DNA of 31,219 nt from CAZQCI01 sp964592255 (lineage in GTDB: Bacteria; UBA10199; SBBF01): contig CAZQCI010000017.1 of the NCBI GenBank assembly GCA_964592255.1, forward strand, positions 1 to 31,219, read 5' to 3'. Shown one piece after another: positions 14,626 to 23,086 of this stretch. Numbering within the stretch: position 1 is the stretch's first letter; each line of letters opens with the position of its first letter. A program made the translations under genes and the position numbers. The notes beneath the pieces are model-generated. The model was not told the DNA's origin. It ran no database searches and saw nothing but the letters and a program-made list of their open reading frames with translations.

Positions 14626-16992
14626 TTAGAAGGCAGCCAAGAAGAGTGCCGCTGTTGTGCCTAAATTGAAAACAATTTGAGTCAAATCTTTAAGAGTAAA
14701 TAAAGCTTGTCCCGGTTTTCTGAGCTTGTCGGGCACATTGATAATGTCGCCAGGTTCCAACCTGAGGCTGCCTAGTGCATAATAACGGCTGGAGAGTACT
14801 TTTCCGTTCATCTTAAAAACATAAATTTCACGTTTGGATGCATACTTAGTGGGGCCACCTACTTCTCGGAGATAATCCTTAAGTGTGGCGTCTTTTTTCC
14901 ATGTAATCGCTGAAGGGTTAATCACGGAGCCCAAAACCATGATGGTGCTTGGGCGTTGGGGGATTTCGATATAATCCCCATCATTTAACGTGATGTTATC
15001 GGGAGAGTTTTCGAATTCTTCCAAATCCGGATTTAAGTTGAGGATGATACGGCCTTCCGGTTTAGCTTGCCTTAGTTTTTCAAGAAGGTTTTTTAAATTT
15101 GTGGATTCAGCCGATTGAATCGACGCTGTTTCTTGTGATAAGCCAGGGAGCCTATCTGCTTCGCGTCGGGCCAAATTTAATTCCAATTGTTGTAAGGACT
15201 TATCCATCCCAATTCTCTGTTGGTCCATCACGCTTTGTCGGGTGAAAGTAATCCCTTTGGGATAAGCTTCCTCTGTAAATCCCCCGGCTCGTTTAAGAAG
15301 GGATGACAATTTTTCTCCCCGCTTGGCTATGTATTCACCCGGTCTTCTGACTTCACCTTTAAGTGTGACTTTAAACTCGCCCCGTTCTTCCGTAAAAACA
15401 TAGATGACATCGCGCCCTTTGAGAAGAATGTTTTCGGATTTATCCCCATCAAGTAATTTTTTTAGATTAACGGCTAATATTTGCCTTTCTAATGTTTTGG
15501 AATCTGTTCGTACGATTTCCACACGGCCTAAGTAAGTATCTGGTGTTAGTTGATCCCGATTTAGAATGTCTTTAAGGTGCATGGCGGGTTTTAACTCGTA
15601 ATCCCCAGGACGTTGAACAGTGCCTACTAAAGAGATTTTATTCCAAATTTCGGAATAGATGGGCATGATGCGTACAATGTCCATATTGCTGACTGCGAAG
15701 GCCAAAGATCTTTTGCTGCGCAGCATATCGGGTGTGGCTTGCACATCCATGATCACTCTTTTTTGATTGGACTCAACCCGCTGGACTTGAATACGGTGGA
15801 GGGAGCCCACTGGTAGAATGCCCCCGGCAAAATTGAGGGCATCTCCTATGGATTCACCTTCCTTGGTTTCGTAGATTCCAGGTTTATATACGTTTCCTGA
15901 AACCGCTGCGACGGGTCCGATGATGGGCACGACAATGCTGTCACCGGCTTCTAACTTAATATCTTTTTCTTTATTACCCGTGATAAGAAAGGAATACAGA
16001 TCAATCTCTTTTGATTCCCCATTTCTTTTAAGTTCCACACTTCGTAAAGAACCTTGTTTTGTCGGGCCACCCGCCACGATAAGCGCATCGATTAAGCTTG
16101 CCAAGGAACTGATGGTGTAGCGACCCGGACGGGCTACTTCACCCGTTACATAGACAGGGATAGTTTTTAAATTGGCGATGGCGACACTTAAATTAAAATC
16201 TTTATAATATTTCTCTAATTGAGCACGTAATACTTTTTCTAAATCTGAAAAACGAACTCCAGTTACGGGGGTTACTCCCGCTTTAGGTAAAGTAACATTT
16301 CCTTCCTTACTGACTTTTAGGTTGTAGACGCCTTCCACTAAGCCCCAGAGAGTGAGGGTAATTTCATCATTGGGCCCGATGATGTAATCGGGAGTGACAG
16401 GGAGATTTGTAGACGTGGAATTGAATGGTTTTTTAAAAAAATCATAACCAAATTGGTGAAGCACTTCCAGTTTCTCTTTTTGAGGTCGTCGGTCTTGGTA
16501 GGGTTGCTGTAATTGCGGGTCATTTTTTTGTGAGTTATTTGAGATGTCGATAGGGTTATTGTTTCGATTTTCATTACTCTCATCGTTATCATTTTCATCA
16601 TTATTTTTATCTACAGAGTTTTTATTATTTGATGTAGATTTTGAATTGTTTTCCTTTTCCCGAATCTTTCCGCTTTCTGTGACTTGGTAAGAGTCTATAT
16701 CAACCAAACCTTGAATGATTTTTTCAATTCGGGAAAGTGGTTCTTGGTTTGCTTGTGATTTTAAGTTTTTATTCTGATAATTTTGATTGGAGTAGGTAGG
16801 GTTTTTAACCTGGTCGACATCCTGAGTGTCGTTTTGATTCGGTTGCGGAACATTTAAAGAAGGAAGGGGAGCATCTGTTACTCCACCATTGCTTTGTAGG
16901 GCTGCCAAGGCGGAACTACTTTGAGCAAGAACAATACGGTTGGTACTGATTAACACAAGTACCACGCAAAATAGGCGGAACATTTTTTTCAT
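14626..16992 (-). CDS. Wza-like polysaccharide export protein with five SLBB-type repeats
   Basis: This is a 788-residue protein of the outer-membrane polysaccharide export (OPX/Wza) class. A signal peptide (residues 1-23, ending VLAQ) has no lipobox. Residues 24-190 are low-complexity, with an Asn/Asp/Lys/Ser-rich run near 115-158. A Poly_export domain (199-275) begins PDYIIGPNDEITLTLWG. Five SLBB-like units follow, each with the GxVxxPGxY-type strand: about 279-325, 361-407, 453-497, 542-588 and 684-730 (the last is divergent, GSVINPSAI). A C-terminal hydrophobic helix (768-788) ends the protein, suggesting membrane insertion. Length is about twice that of E. coli Wza. No kinase, polymerase or flippase gene lies nearby. 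Role in exopolysaccharide secretion is from the family. Confidence 0.9.
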   Translation of the reverse strand: MKKMFRLFCVVLVLISTNRIVLAQSSSALAALQSNGGVTDAPLPSLNVPQPNQNDTQDVDQVKNPTYSNQNYQNKNLKSQANQEPLSRIEKIIQGLVDIDSYQVTESGKIREKENNSKSTSNNKNSVDKNNDENDNDESNENRNNNPIDISNNSQKNDPQLQQPYQDRRPQKEKLEVLHQFGYDFFKKPFNSTSTNLPVTPDYIIGPNDEITLTLWGLVEGVYNLKVSKEGNVTLPKAGVTPVTGVRFSDLEKVLRAQLEKYYKDFNLSVAIANLKTIPVYVTGEVARPGRYTISSLASLIDALIVAGGPTKQGSLRSVELKRNGESKEIDLYSFLITGNKEKDIKLEAGDSIVVPIIGPVAAVSGNVYKPGIYETKEGESIGDALNFAGGILPVGSLHRIQVQRVESNQKRVIMDVQATPDMLRSKRSLAFAVSNMDIVRIMPIYSEIWNKISLVGTVQRPGDYELKPAMHLKDILNRDQLTPDTYLGRVEIVRTDSKTLERQILAVNLKKLLDGDKSENILLKGRDVIYVFTEERGEFKVTLKGEVRRPGEYIAKRGEKLSSLLKRAGGFTEEAYPKGITFTRQSVMDQQRIGMDKSLQQLELNLARREADRLPGLSQETASIQSAESTNLKNLLEKLRQAKPEGRIILNLNPDLEEFENSPDNITLNDGDYIEIPQRPSTIMVLGSVINPSAITWKKDATLKDYLREVGGPTKYASKREIYVFKMNGKVLSSRYYALGSLRLEPGDIINVPDKLRKPGQALFTLKDLTQIVFNLGTTAALFLAAF

Positions 16993-17077
16993 GACCCTTT
17001 TCTTCCCTTTTGAAAAAACTGCAGATTTTCAAAGCTTGCACGATATTTAAAAGGTTCTTTTTTTACAACTAAAACTT

Positions 17078-18118
17078 TTAGATTTGGTCTAACACCATTT
17101 GGGCCAGTACGGGTGCTGAGGTGAGCCCAGGGGATTCAATGCCTAAGAGATGAACCCAGTTTTTTTCCTTTTTTATTACAAATTCCCCAATAGGTTTGTT
17201 TTGAAAGAACAGCTTGGGGCGATTGCCGCAGTACGCTGGTTGAAGGCGAACATCTTTTAATCGAGGTAGGTAGAATCGAACTGCTTTTTCAAAAGCATCC
17301 GATGAGGAATAGTGTTGATAGTCCTTTTTTTCATCGATGAAAAACGCATTGGGTCCTAGAAGGGTGTTGCCATCTCCTGTGGGTGTTAAATGGACCCCTA
17401 ATCCGTGAGCCTCTTTGTAAGGAAGGTGGTAAACAGGTTTGGAAATGGGTTGCCCGGCTAAAAGGTAATAATCTCCACGGCAAGGTTTAATACGATAACC
17501 CGTTAGACCACTTAAACTTGCTATGTCATCACAAAAAAGCCCCGCCGCATTGATGGCTACATCAAAATGAATATCACCTCGGGAAGTTAAAAGAGTATTC
17601 TCCTTAACATTATTAACCTTACAATTGAGGATAATATTTACCCCTTGGCTTTCCAAATAGAGGGACATCTTTTTTACATAAGTGGCCGCATCTACAATGC
17701 CGGTTGAAGGAATAAACAAAGCTTCACTTTGACGCAACTGAGGTTCTTGGTTGGCAAGGGTTGTGGCTGGAATTTTTTGCGGGGATGGAATGGGCAACTG
17801 TCGGATTTTTTCGTAAAATGCATCCAGTTGATCTTCTTGTCCAACTTCTGGGACGACCCATTTCCCGCAAGTGTTATGGGGAACATTGAGTTTTTTAACC
17901 CATTCGTAAGTTTTTGAATTCCCTTCAATGCACACTTTTTCTTTGAGTGAGCCCGTTTCGTAAAAAATACCGGAATGGATAACACCGCTGTTGCGGCCAC
18001 TTGTATGTTCTGCCAGAAAAGGTGCTTCATCTAAAACATAAACGTCATGGCCCCGTTCTCGAGATACCCGTGCTACGTGGAGCCCGACAATGCCTGCACC
18101 TATAACTACAGTAATCAT
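17078..18118 (-). CDS. L-2-hydroxyglutarate oxidase-like FAD-dependent oxidoreductase
   Basis: This is an FAD-dependent oxidoreductase of the DAO superfamily, 346 residues from ATG 18118, closest by motif to L-2-hydroxyglutarate oxidase/dehydrogenase (LhgO/L2HGDH). The Rossmann FAD loop is at the start (VIGAGIVGLHVARVSRERG). The family hallmark HTSGRNSGVIHSGIFY follows near residue 38-53. The C-terminus has the matching HLLGIESPGLTSAP. The expected reaction is oxidation of L-2-hydroxyglutarate to 2-oxoglutarate. At 346 residues it is shorter than E. coli LhgO, so another 2-hydroxyacid substrate is possible. The frame is open to an earlier ATG at 18175, but those 19 residues precede the FAD loop and look non-coding. 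It is divergent from the TPR protein and upstream of the wza-like gene by about 85 bp. Confidence 0.85.
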   Translation of the reverse strand: MITVVIGAGIVGLHVARVSRERGHDVYVLDEAPFLAEHTSGRNSGVIHSGIFYETGSLKEKVCIEGNSKTYEWVKKLNVPHNTCGKWVVPEVGQEDQLDAFYEKIRQLPIPSPQKIPATTLANQEPQLRQSEALFIPSTGIVDAATYVKKMSLYLESQGVNIILNCKVNNVKENTLLTSRGDIHFDVAINAAGLFCDDIASLSGLTGYRIKPCRGDYYLLAGQPISKPVYHLPYKEAHGLGVHLTPTGDGNTLLGPNAFFIDEKKDYQHYSSSDAFEKAVRFYLPRLKDVRLQPAYCGNRPKLFFQNKPIGEFVIKKEKNWVHLLGIESPGLTSAPVLAQMVLDQI

Positions 18119-18243
18119 AAGACTTTTTGTTATAAAAACAGGAGGATCGTGTCCAGATAAAAGGGTTTTTATCATAAAAACGGTGCACTATTTTCTTGAT
18201 TCCTCTTAAAGGATCGTACTATCCCCATGAGAAGAGGTATTTT

Positions 18244-18861
18244 ATGTCCCCAGAATCCTATATTTCCGTTTTTAAAACTTTGTTGTCCTTTTCTCTTCTA
18301 GGAACGGTTGTGGCCACTGTCGGACTGTTTTACTATTCCTCTCAAGTCAATACGGCCCGTATCCATAAAATTACTGAATTAATTAAAGGACGTAACGTGG
18401 TGGTAGCCCAAAAAGATGAATTACTCAAAAAACTTGAAACCTTTGAAGCGGATTTAAAGAGAAAAAATGAACATATTGAAGAATTAGAAGAGCAGTCGGT
18501 AAACTTACGTTTGGCAGCCACCAATTATGATTTTTTTGGCATCAAACGGGCTGAGACTATTAAGAATGTAAAAGCCATTCCCGGTGAAGAAAATTTAGTT
18601 TTTGAAAAATTAAAACAGTTAGAGCAACAAGAACATTATGAGGATGTTATCAATTTAGCCAGTCAGCAAATTGCCAAAACTCCCGGCTGGCTTACGCCTT
18701 ACCTGTTTCGTGGAGCTGCTTTAGTCAATTTGGGAAGAAAAAACGACGCCTTTGCCGACCTTCAATTTGTGGCTCAACATTCCGATAATGATCAAACCTA
18801 CGCTATTGCAACGCAGCTCTTGGAAAAAATTAAAACAGAAGCCACTTCCGCTGCCAAATAG
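18244..18861 (+). CDS. Membrane-anchored coiled-coil/TPR-like protein
   Basis: This is a 205-residue protein. ATG 18244 is chosen because GAAGAGG lies about six bases upstream; an in-frame start at 18196 precedes that site. Residues about 8-32 form one membrane helix (LLSFSLLGTVVATVGLFYY). Residues about 45-85 form a charged coiled coil (KDELLKKLETFEADLKRKNEHIEELEEQ, seen as heptads). The last 90 residues resemble one to two TPR units (HYEDVINLASQQIAKTPGW, then PYLFRGAALVNLGRKNDAFAD). The predicted topology is inner-membrane anchored, with the soluble part probably periplasmic. Function is not readable; a scaffold role is typical of TPRs. Confidence 0.75.
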   Translation: MSPESYISVFKTLLSFSLLGTVVATVGLFYYSSQVNTARIHKITELIKGRNVVVAQKDELLKKLETFEADLKRKNEHIEELEEQSVNLRLAATNYDFFGIKRAETIKNVKAIPGEENLVFEKLKQLEQQEHYEDVINLASQQIAKTPGWLTPYLFRGAALVNLGRKNDAFADLQFVAQHSDNDQTYAIATQLLEKIKTEATSAAK

Positions 18862-19168
18862 CCCTTGTCTCCTTCAAAATTCAATCAGTTTGTGTAGTGT
18901 CTCAGTTTGAAACTTTACCTTAGTCATACCGGCGGTAGTTAGCCGGTATCCATTTAAATCTATTTTAAAATTTCACCTTACGCGAATCCCCCTCTTAAAA
19001 TTTAAGAGGGGGTTAGGGGGAGTTATTCAAATGAAAATGAGTAACCCCTCCCGACCTCCCCTTATACTAAGGGGAGGAGGATTTTTTCTTCGTTAAATTT
19101 CAAACTGAGACACTACTATCTATAATTTTTGTTGTTTCAGATCCTCTTTAAGAGTAAGAGACAGGGCC
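18862..19168. other. Intergenic region largely occupied by the MITE-like element
   Basis: The 307 bp between the TPR gene and the membrane-protein gene contain no gene. The MITE-like element takes up 223 bp. The 52 bp after it form the leader of the gene at 19169. Confidence 0.7.
18894..19116. mobile_element. MITE-like element with 19-bp terminal inverted repeats
   Basis: GTAGTGTCTCAGTTTGAAA at 18894-18912 is matched perfectly in inverse at 19098-19116. TA dinucleotides at 18895-18896 and 19114-19115 flank GTGTCTC...GAGACAC and could be the TA target duplication typical of IS630/Tc1-mariner elements. The 223-bp element has no reading frame for a transposase. Inside are three perfect hairpins: ATACCGGC (18926-18933 with 18942-18949), CCCCCTCTTAAA (18988-18999 with 19001-19012) and CCTCCCCTTA (19055-19064 with 19068-19077). 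It is a non-autonomous miniature element or repeat mosaic. The IS630 affiliation is inference. Confidence 0.75.
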
Positions 19169-20713
19169 GTGAATCAGTCTAGGCCCTCAGATCAGCCGGT
19201 TATTCTCCCCAATCGTTTTGGACTTTTGTTTTATACCTTGTTGTTGGCTTTTGTTTACGGCATTCAACCTATTCGAGATTTTGATATTTGGTGGCATTTA
19301 GCCAGTGGGTTTTGGATGATGAGCCACCATCAGATTCCCTTCAGTGATCCTTTTTCATATACGCGTCCTGGAGCCCCGTGGCTTCATCATGAGTGGGGAG
19401 CCAGCTTGTTGTTTTCTTTCATTTGGCAACAGTGGGGGACAACGGGCCTGATTTTGATGAAGGCCTTGTTGTTGTGGGGTATTTTGTATGCGACAGGACG
19501 CAGTATTCAGATTGTTTCAAAATCCGGTCGAGTGCCTTTTGTTTCTCTTTTTTTTCTTGGTTATTTATTGTTACAGCGGGTTGTGGAGCGGCCTCATTTA
19601 TTTACCGCATTGTTTTTATCGCTCATGCTCTTTTGGGTTGTAAGCCGTGGATTCCATCTTCAAAAAATTGAAAAGAAAGATTGGCTTATTCCCCTTATGT
19701 TTGTTTGTTGGACCAATATTCATTGGGGATGTTTAGTTGGTTTAGGGCTTCTTTTCCTTTTTTGGTTGATGGCTTGTCTGCAGTCGCGAGAAGAAGGCTG
19801 TCGGCATCGTTTTTTATTCACCATTGTGGTGTTGTCAGCCTGTGCGTTATTAATCAATCCTTTTTTTACCCAGGTCTATACGTTTCCCTTCCATCATCTG
19901 GGGATGCAGGCCATCATGCAACGTACATTGGAATGGCGTTCTCCATTTACGTTCCCTTATGTTCAAGTTCCTTTTTTTATTTTTTTAGGGACTCTTGCTT
20001 TGATGATTGGGTTGTGGGTTTTTACATCTCCTGCCCGCTTATTGGTGCTCACGCCCCTTGTTTACCTTGCCCTTCGGCATGCACGCTATACAGACATGCT
20101 TGAACTCATGAGTTTGCCTTGGATGGTACAGACTGTTTCTGTTTGGATGGAAAAAATAAAACCGGTTCTCCAAAACAAAATGAACTGGTTTCGAGTAGGG
20201 TTTGTTTTTGTTCTTTTGGGACTTTTCCTTCGTTTTGGTATCCCTGTAACGCCAAAGGGAGAACTCACTTATCGCAACGACCTGGGTGTGGACCGTCCCT
20301 TTAATTTTTTCAATGGAGTGACTTTTTTAAAAGAGAATGGGTTGGAAGAACGTATTTTTCATTATTTTGAATTGGGTGGTTATCTGATGCTGGCGGATTA
20401 TCCTGTGTTTATGGATGGGCGTACTCCTATTTACGGGGATGAGTTTTTTCTTAATGCGGTTAAGGCCCTGCAAGATACAACTCTTTTCGAAGAGCTTTAT
20501 AAACAGTGGGATTTTGGCATTGTTTATTTAATGCGTAATCCAGCGGGTCAATCTAATTTACCGAGTTATTTGGCTCAAAACTCAGCTTGGGAGCTGGTTT
20601 ATGTGGATGATGTGTCGTTTATTTTTCTCGACAAACGCACTCAAAATCAACACGTGATTGATCAATACCGTATCAACGAAGAAATCAAGAAAGCTATTTT
20701 TTCTTATGACTGA
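19169..20713 (+). CDS. Large multi-pass membrane protein, GT-C-like, function unknown
   Basis: This is a 514-residue protein from GTG 19169, with roughly ten hydrophobic helices up to about residue 380 and a soluble C-terminal domain. It resembles an uncharacterised family of glycosyltransferase-C-like membrane proteins. The resemblance rests on an early acidic loop (IRDFDIWWHLASGFWM), a SDPFSYTRPGAPWLHHEWG segment, and a later FELGGYLMLADYPVFMDGRTPIYGDEF segment. The DxD-like Asp and paired Trp/His of the first loop fit the GT-C active-site position. Substrate is unknown. The gene overlaps the M20 peptidase by 8 bp, so the two are probably co-translated. GTG is used because no in-frame ATG precedes the first conserved segment. 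Confidence 0.75.
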   Translation: MNQSRPSDQPVILPNRFGLLFYTLLLAFVYGIQPIRDFDIWWHLASGFWMMSHHQIPFSDPFSYTRPGAPWLHHEWGASLLFSFIWQQWGTTGLILMKALLLWGILYATGRSIQIVSKSGRVPFVSLFFLGYLLLQRVVERPHLFTALFLSLMLFWVVSRGFHLQKIEKKDWLIPLMFVCWTNIHWGCLVGLGLLFLFWLMACLQSREEGCRHRFLFTIVVLSACALLINPFFTQVYTFPFHHLGMQAIMQRTLEWRSPFTFPYVQVPFFIFLGTLALMIGLWVFTSPARLLVLTPLVYLALRHARYTDMLELMSLPWMVQTVSVWMEKIKPVLQNKMNWFRVGFVFVLLGLFLRFGIPVTPKGELTYRNDLGVDRPFNFFNGVTFLKENGLEERIFHYFELGGYLMLADYPVFMDGRTPIYGDEFFLNAVKALQDTTLFEELYKQWDFGIVYLMRNPAGQSNLPSYLAQNSAWELVYVDDVSFIFLDKRTQNQHVIDQYRINEEIKKAIFSYD

Positions 20714-22082
20714 AAAAGCTCTATCATTTTTTGAAAATAACAAAAAAAAATATTTAGATGATTTGGAAGAGTTAGTTCGTATTCCTAGTGTTTCTTTTCC
20801 TGGTTTTGATTCTAAAGAATTACTGCGGTCTGCTCATGCCACTGCCGATTTATTGCGTCGCCGTGGTTTTGAAAACGTCTGTTTGTTAGAGCTCCCTGAT
20901 ACCCCTCCAGCAGTTTATGGGGAAGTGTGTCGTCACCCTCAAGCTCCTACGTTACTTTTGTACGCTCATCACGATGTGCAGCCTGCCGGTGATTTTTCCG
21001 CATGGACCAGCCCTCCTTTTGAACCGGTGGAAAGAGAAGGACGCTTGTATGGACGAGGCACAGCGGATGATAAAGGAGGGATTGTTGTTCATACAGCGGC
21101 TGTCGATGCCTGGCTGAAAGGGGCAGGGGCGCTTCCTTTAAATATTAAAATTATTGTGGAAGGGGAAGAAGAAGTGGGAAGTCCCCATTTGCAAGATTTA
21201 TTGGCCAAACACCGTAGTCTTCTTTCTGCTGATGTTATCATTCTTACAGATACTGCTAACTTTGATGTGGGCATTCCTTCCATTACTACTTCATTACGTG
21301 GCTTAGTGGCTGTTGATGTGAAGGTATCCGCTCTTCATCATGCGCTTCATTCCGGTTTTTGGGGAGGTGTGGTGCCTGATGTGTCTATGGCGTTATCTAA
21401 AATTTTGGCCACCTTAACCGATGAGCATGGTCGTATTGCAATTTCTGGAATCAACGAACAAATTAAATCTCTTACCGAACAAGAAAAAAAGATGTTAGCT
21501 TCGTTGCCTGCCAACGACATGTATAAGCAAGCCGGTTTAATTCCGGGAGTGAGTTTATTTTCTTCTGAAAATGGTCCGTATGAATTGTTGTGGCGTCAGC
21601 CGTCGCTCATTATCAATGCCATGCAAGCCAGCCAAAAAAGTGATGTGCGTAATATTATTTGCCCCGAGGCCTGGGCGCGTGTGGCCATTCGCATTGTCCC
21701 CGATATGGATCCTCAAAAAGTCTTGAGTTTACTGACCAAGCATCTTGAACGTGTGGCTCCCTGGGGAGTGAAGGTGGAGATAGACACTCACGTGGCCTCT
21801 TCAGCGTGGCAAACAGATACAACACATCCTGCGTTTGAAGCCGCTGTCCAGGCTTTGAAGCAAGGTTATGGAGCGGCACCAGTTTTTATGGGTTGCGGAG
21901 CTTCCATTCCTTTTGTCAAACCTTTTGCGAAAGAATTGGGTGGAATCCCGGCACTTCTCATCGGTGTGGAAGATCCCTCGTCTAATGCCCATGGTGAAGA
22001 TGAAAGCTTGCATCTAGGCGATTGGCACAAAGCCATTGCTTCAGCCATTGTGCTTTACAAGAAGTTAGCCGATGTTCTCTAA
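20706..22082 (+). CDS. M20 family metallopeptidase/dipeptidase
   Basis: This is a cytosolic zinc peptidase or amidohydrolase of the M20 family (carboxypeptidase G2/carnosinase-like dipeptidases), 458 residues from ATG 20706. Metal and catalytic motifs are complete. They are LLYAHHDVQP (His88, Asp90), YGRGTADDKGG (Asp121), the EGEEEVGS glutamate pair, the HSGFWGG substrate-domain loop, and a C-terminal HGEDESLHLGDW His region. It probably cleaves dipeptides or related amides; the exact substrate is not readable. The start overlaps the upstream gene's stop by 8 bp; an in-frame TTG at 20658 lies deeper in that gene and is less likely. Its 3' end overlaps the convergent methyltransferase by 18 bp. 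Confidence 0.92.
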   Translation: MTEKALSFFENNKKKYLDDLEELVRIPSVSFPGFDSKELLRSAHATADLLRRRGFENVCLLELPDTPPAVYGEVCRHPQAPTLLLYAHHDVQPAGDFSAWTSPPFEPVEREGRLYGRGTADDKGGIVVHTAAVDAWLKGAGALPLNIKIIVEGEEEVGSPHLQDLLAKHRSLLSADVIILTDTANFDVGIPSITTSLRGLVAVDVKVSALHHALHSGFWGGVVPDVSMALSKILATLTDEHGRIAISGINEQIKSLTEQEKKMLASLPANDMYKQAGLIPGVSLFSSENGPYELLWRQPSLIINAMQASQKSDVRNIICPEAWARVAIRIVPDMDPQKVLSLLTKHLERVAPWGVKVEIDTHVASSAWQTDTTHPAFEAAVQALKQGYGAAPVFMGCGASIPFVKPFAKELGGIPALLIGVEDPSSNAHGEDESLHLGDWHKAIASAIVLYKKLADVL

Positions 22083-23084
22083 AGCAGTCAGCACTTCTAA
22101 GTGGCGGGTTCTTGGAAAAAAATCGAAGGGAATAGTGCTTTTAATTTTCCAACCATTTTTTAAAAATTCTTTCAAATCTTCTTTAAGAGAATAAGGGTTG
22201 CAAGAAAGATAGAGAAGCTGGGGAATACGGCTTTCTGCAAGGGTTTGCCGAACTAGAGGAGATAATCCGGCACGGGGTGGATCGATGATGGCCGAAATAT
22301 TTTCAGTGTTTGTAAGCCCTTTTAATGTTTCCAAATAAACTTCCACTTTTCCATTTAAAATGTCCCAATTGTTGAACTGATGATAGCTTTTGTTAAATTC
22401 TGCCAGACGTAAGGATCCCGCATTTTCTTCGATAAGAATTACCTGTTTGACTTGTTTGGCGAACATCACCGAAAAAAGACCTACACCCCCGTAAAGATCA
22501 TATAATACCGATTCTTTATTCCACCTCATGAGCTCCGTCATTTTTTGTTTGAGTAAAGGCAGAATAGAAAGATTGGCTTGAAAGAATGTGTCGAGAGAGT
22601 AGAAAATTTTTTCTCCATCCACAATCGTCCATAAGGCTTCTTCAACAGGGGTTTTAAGCGATTGCTTGCCGATTCCTCCCCACAAAATGCGTCCATCATC
22701 ACCTGTTTTTATCGTTAAGTTAGCCACTTTGTATTTGGGGGGCAGTTTGGCACTAGCCTCTTCTTTAAGGGTGGGAATGAAATTGGAGATGGCTTCCATT
22801 CCAATAGGACATTGGTTGATGGCGATGGTATGGTGTGTTTGTGGATGCACATAACCAAAAACAATTTCACCTGTCTTAAGTCTGCGTATCGCAATATCTA
22901 ACCGATGGCGATAATGATAAATTTTTGGAGAGCGAATAGTGGGTAGACAATCTGGAAAAAGAGAGCGCAGCTCTTTTTCTTTCACTTCAATTTCTTCATC
23001 ATAACTTAAATGCTGATAGCTACACCCACCACAGACGCCAAAGACGGGGCAAATAGGGCTTAAGGGTTGATTTGAAAGAGACAT
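22065..23084 (-). CDS. TrmA/RlmC/RlmD-family tRNA/rRNA (uracil-5)-methyltransferase
   Basis: This is a SAM-dependent RNA methyltransferase that forms 5-methyluridine, 339 residues from ATG 23084. A [4Fe-4S] motif C-x5-C-x2-C (Cys12, 18, 21; CPVFGVCGGC) opens the protein, and a fourth Cys is likely in INQCPIG. The SAM site is LYDLYGGVGLFS. The catalytic region is IIDPPRAGLSP followed by LYLSCNPYSLKEDL, in which Cys is the nucleophile. The N-terminal TRAM domain of RlmD is absent, as in RlmC-sized members, so the target base is uncertain. ATG 23084 follows the stop of cstA by two bases, which suggests coupled translation; a TTG at 23096 is also open. It ends tail to tail with the M20 gene. Confidence 0.9.
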   Translation of the reverse strand: MSLSNQPLSPICPVFGVCGGCSYQHLSYDEEIEVKEKELRSLFPDCLPTIRSPKIYHYRHRLDIAIRRLKTGEIVFGYVHPQTHHTIAINQCPIGMEAISNFIPTLKEEASAKLPPKYKVANLTIKTGDDGRILWGGIGKQSLKTPVEEALWTIVDGEKIFYSLDTFFQANLSILPLLKQKMTELMRWNKESVLYDLYGGVGLFSVMFAKQVKQVILIEENAGSLRLAEFNKSYHQFNNWDILNGKVEVYLETLKGLTNTENISAIIDPPRAGLSPLVRQTLAESRIPQLLYLSCNPYSLKEDLKEFLKNGWKIKSTIPFDFFPRTRHLEVLTALENIG

Positions 23085-23086
23085 GA

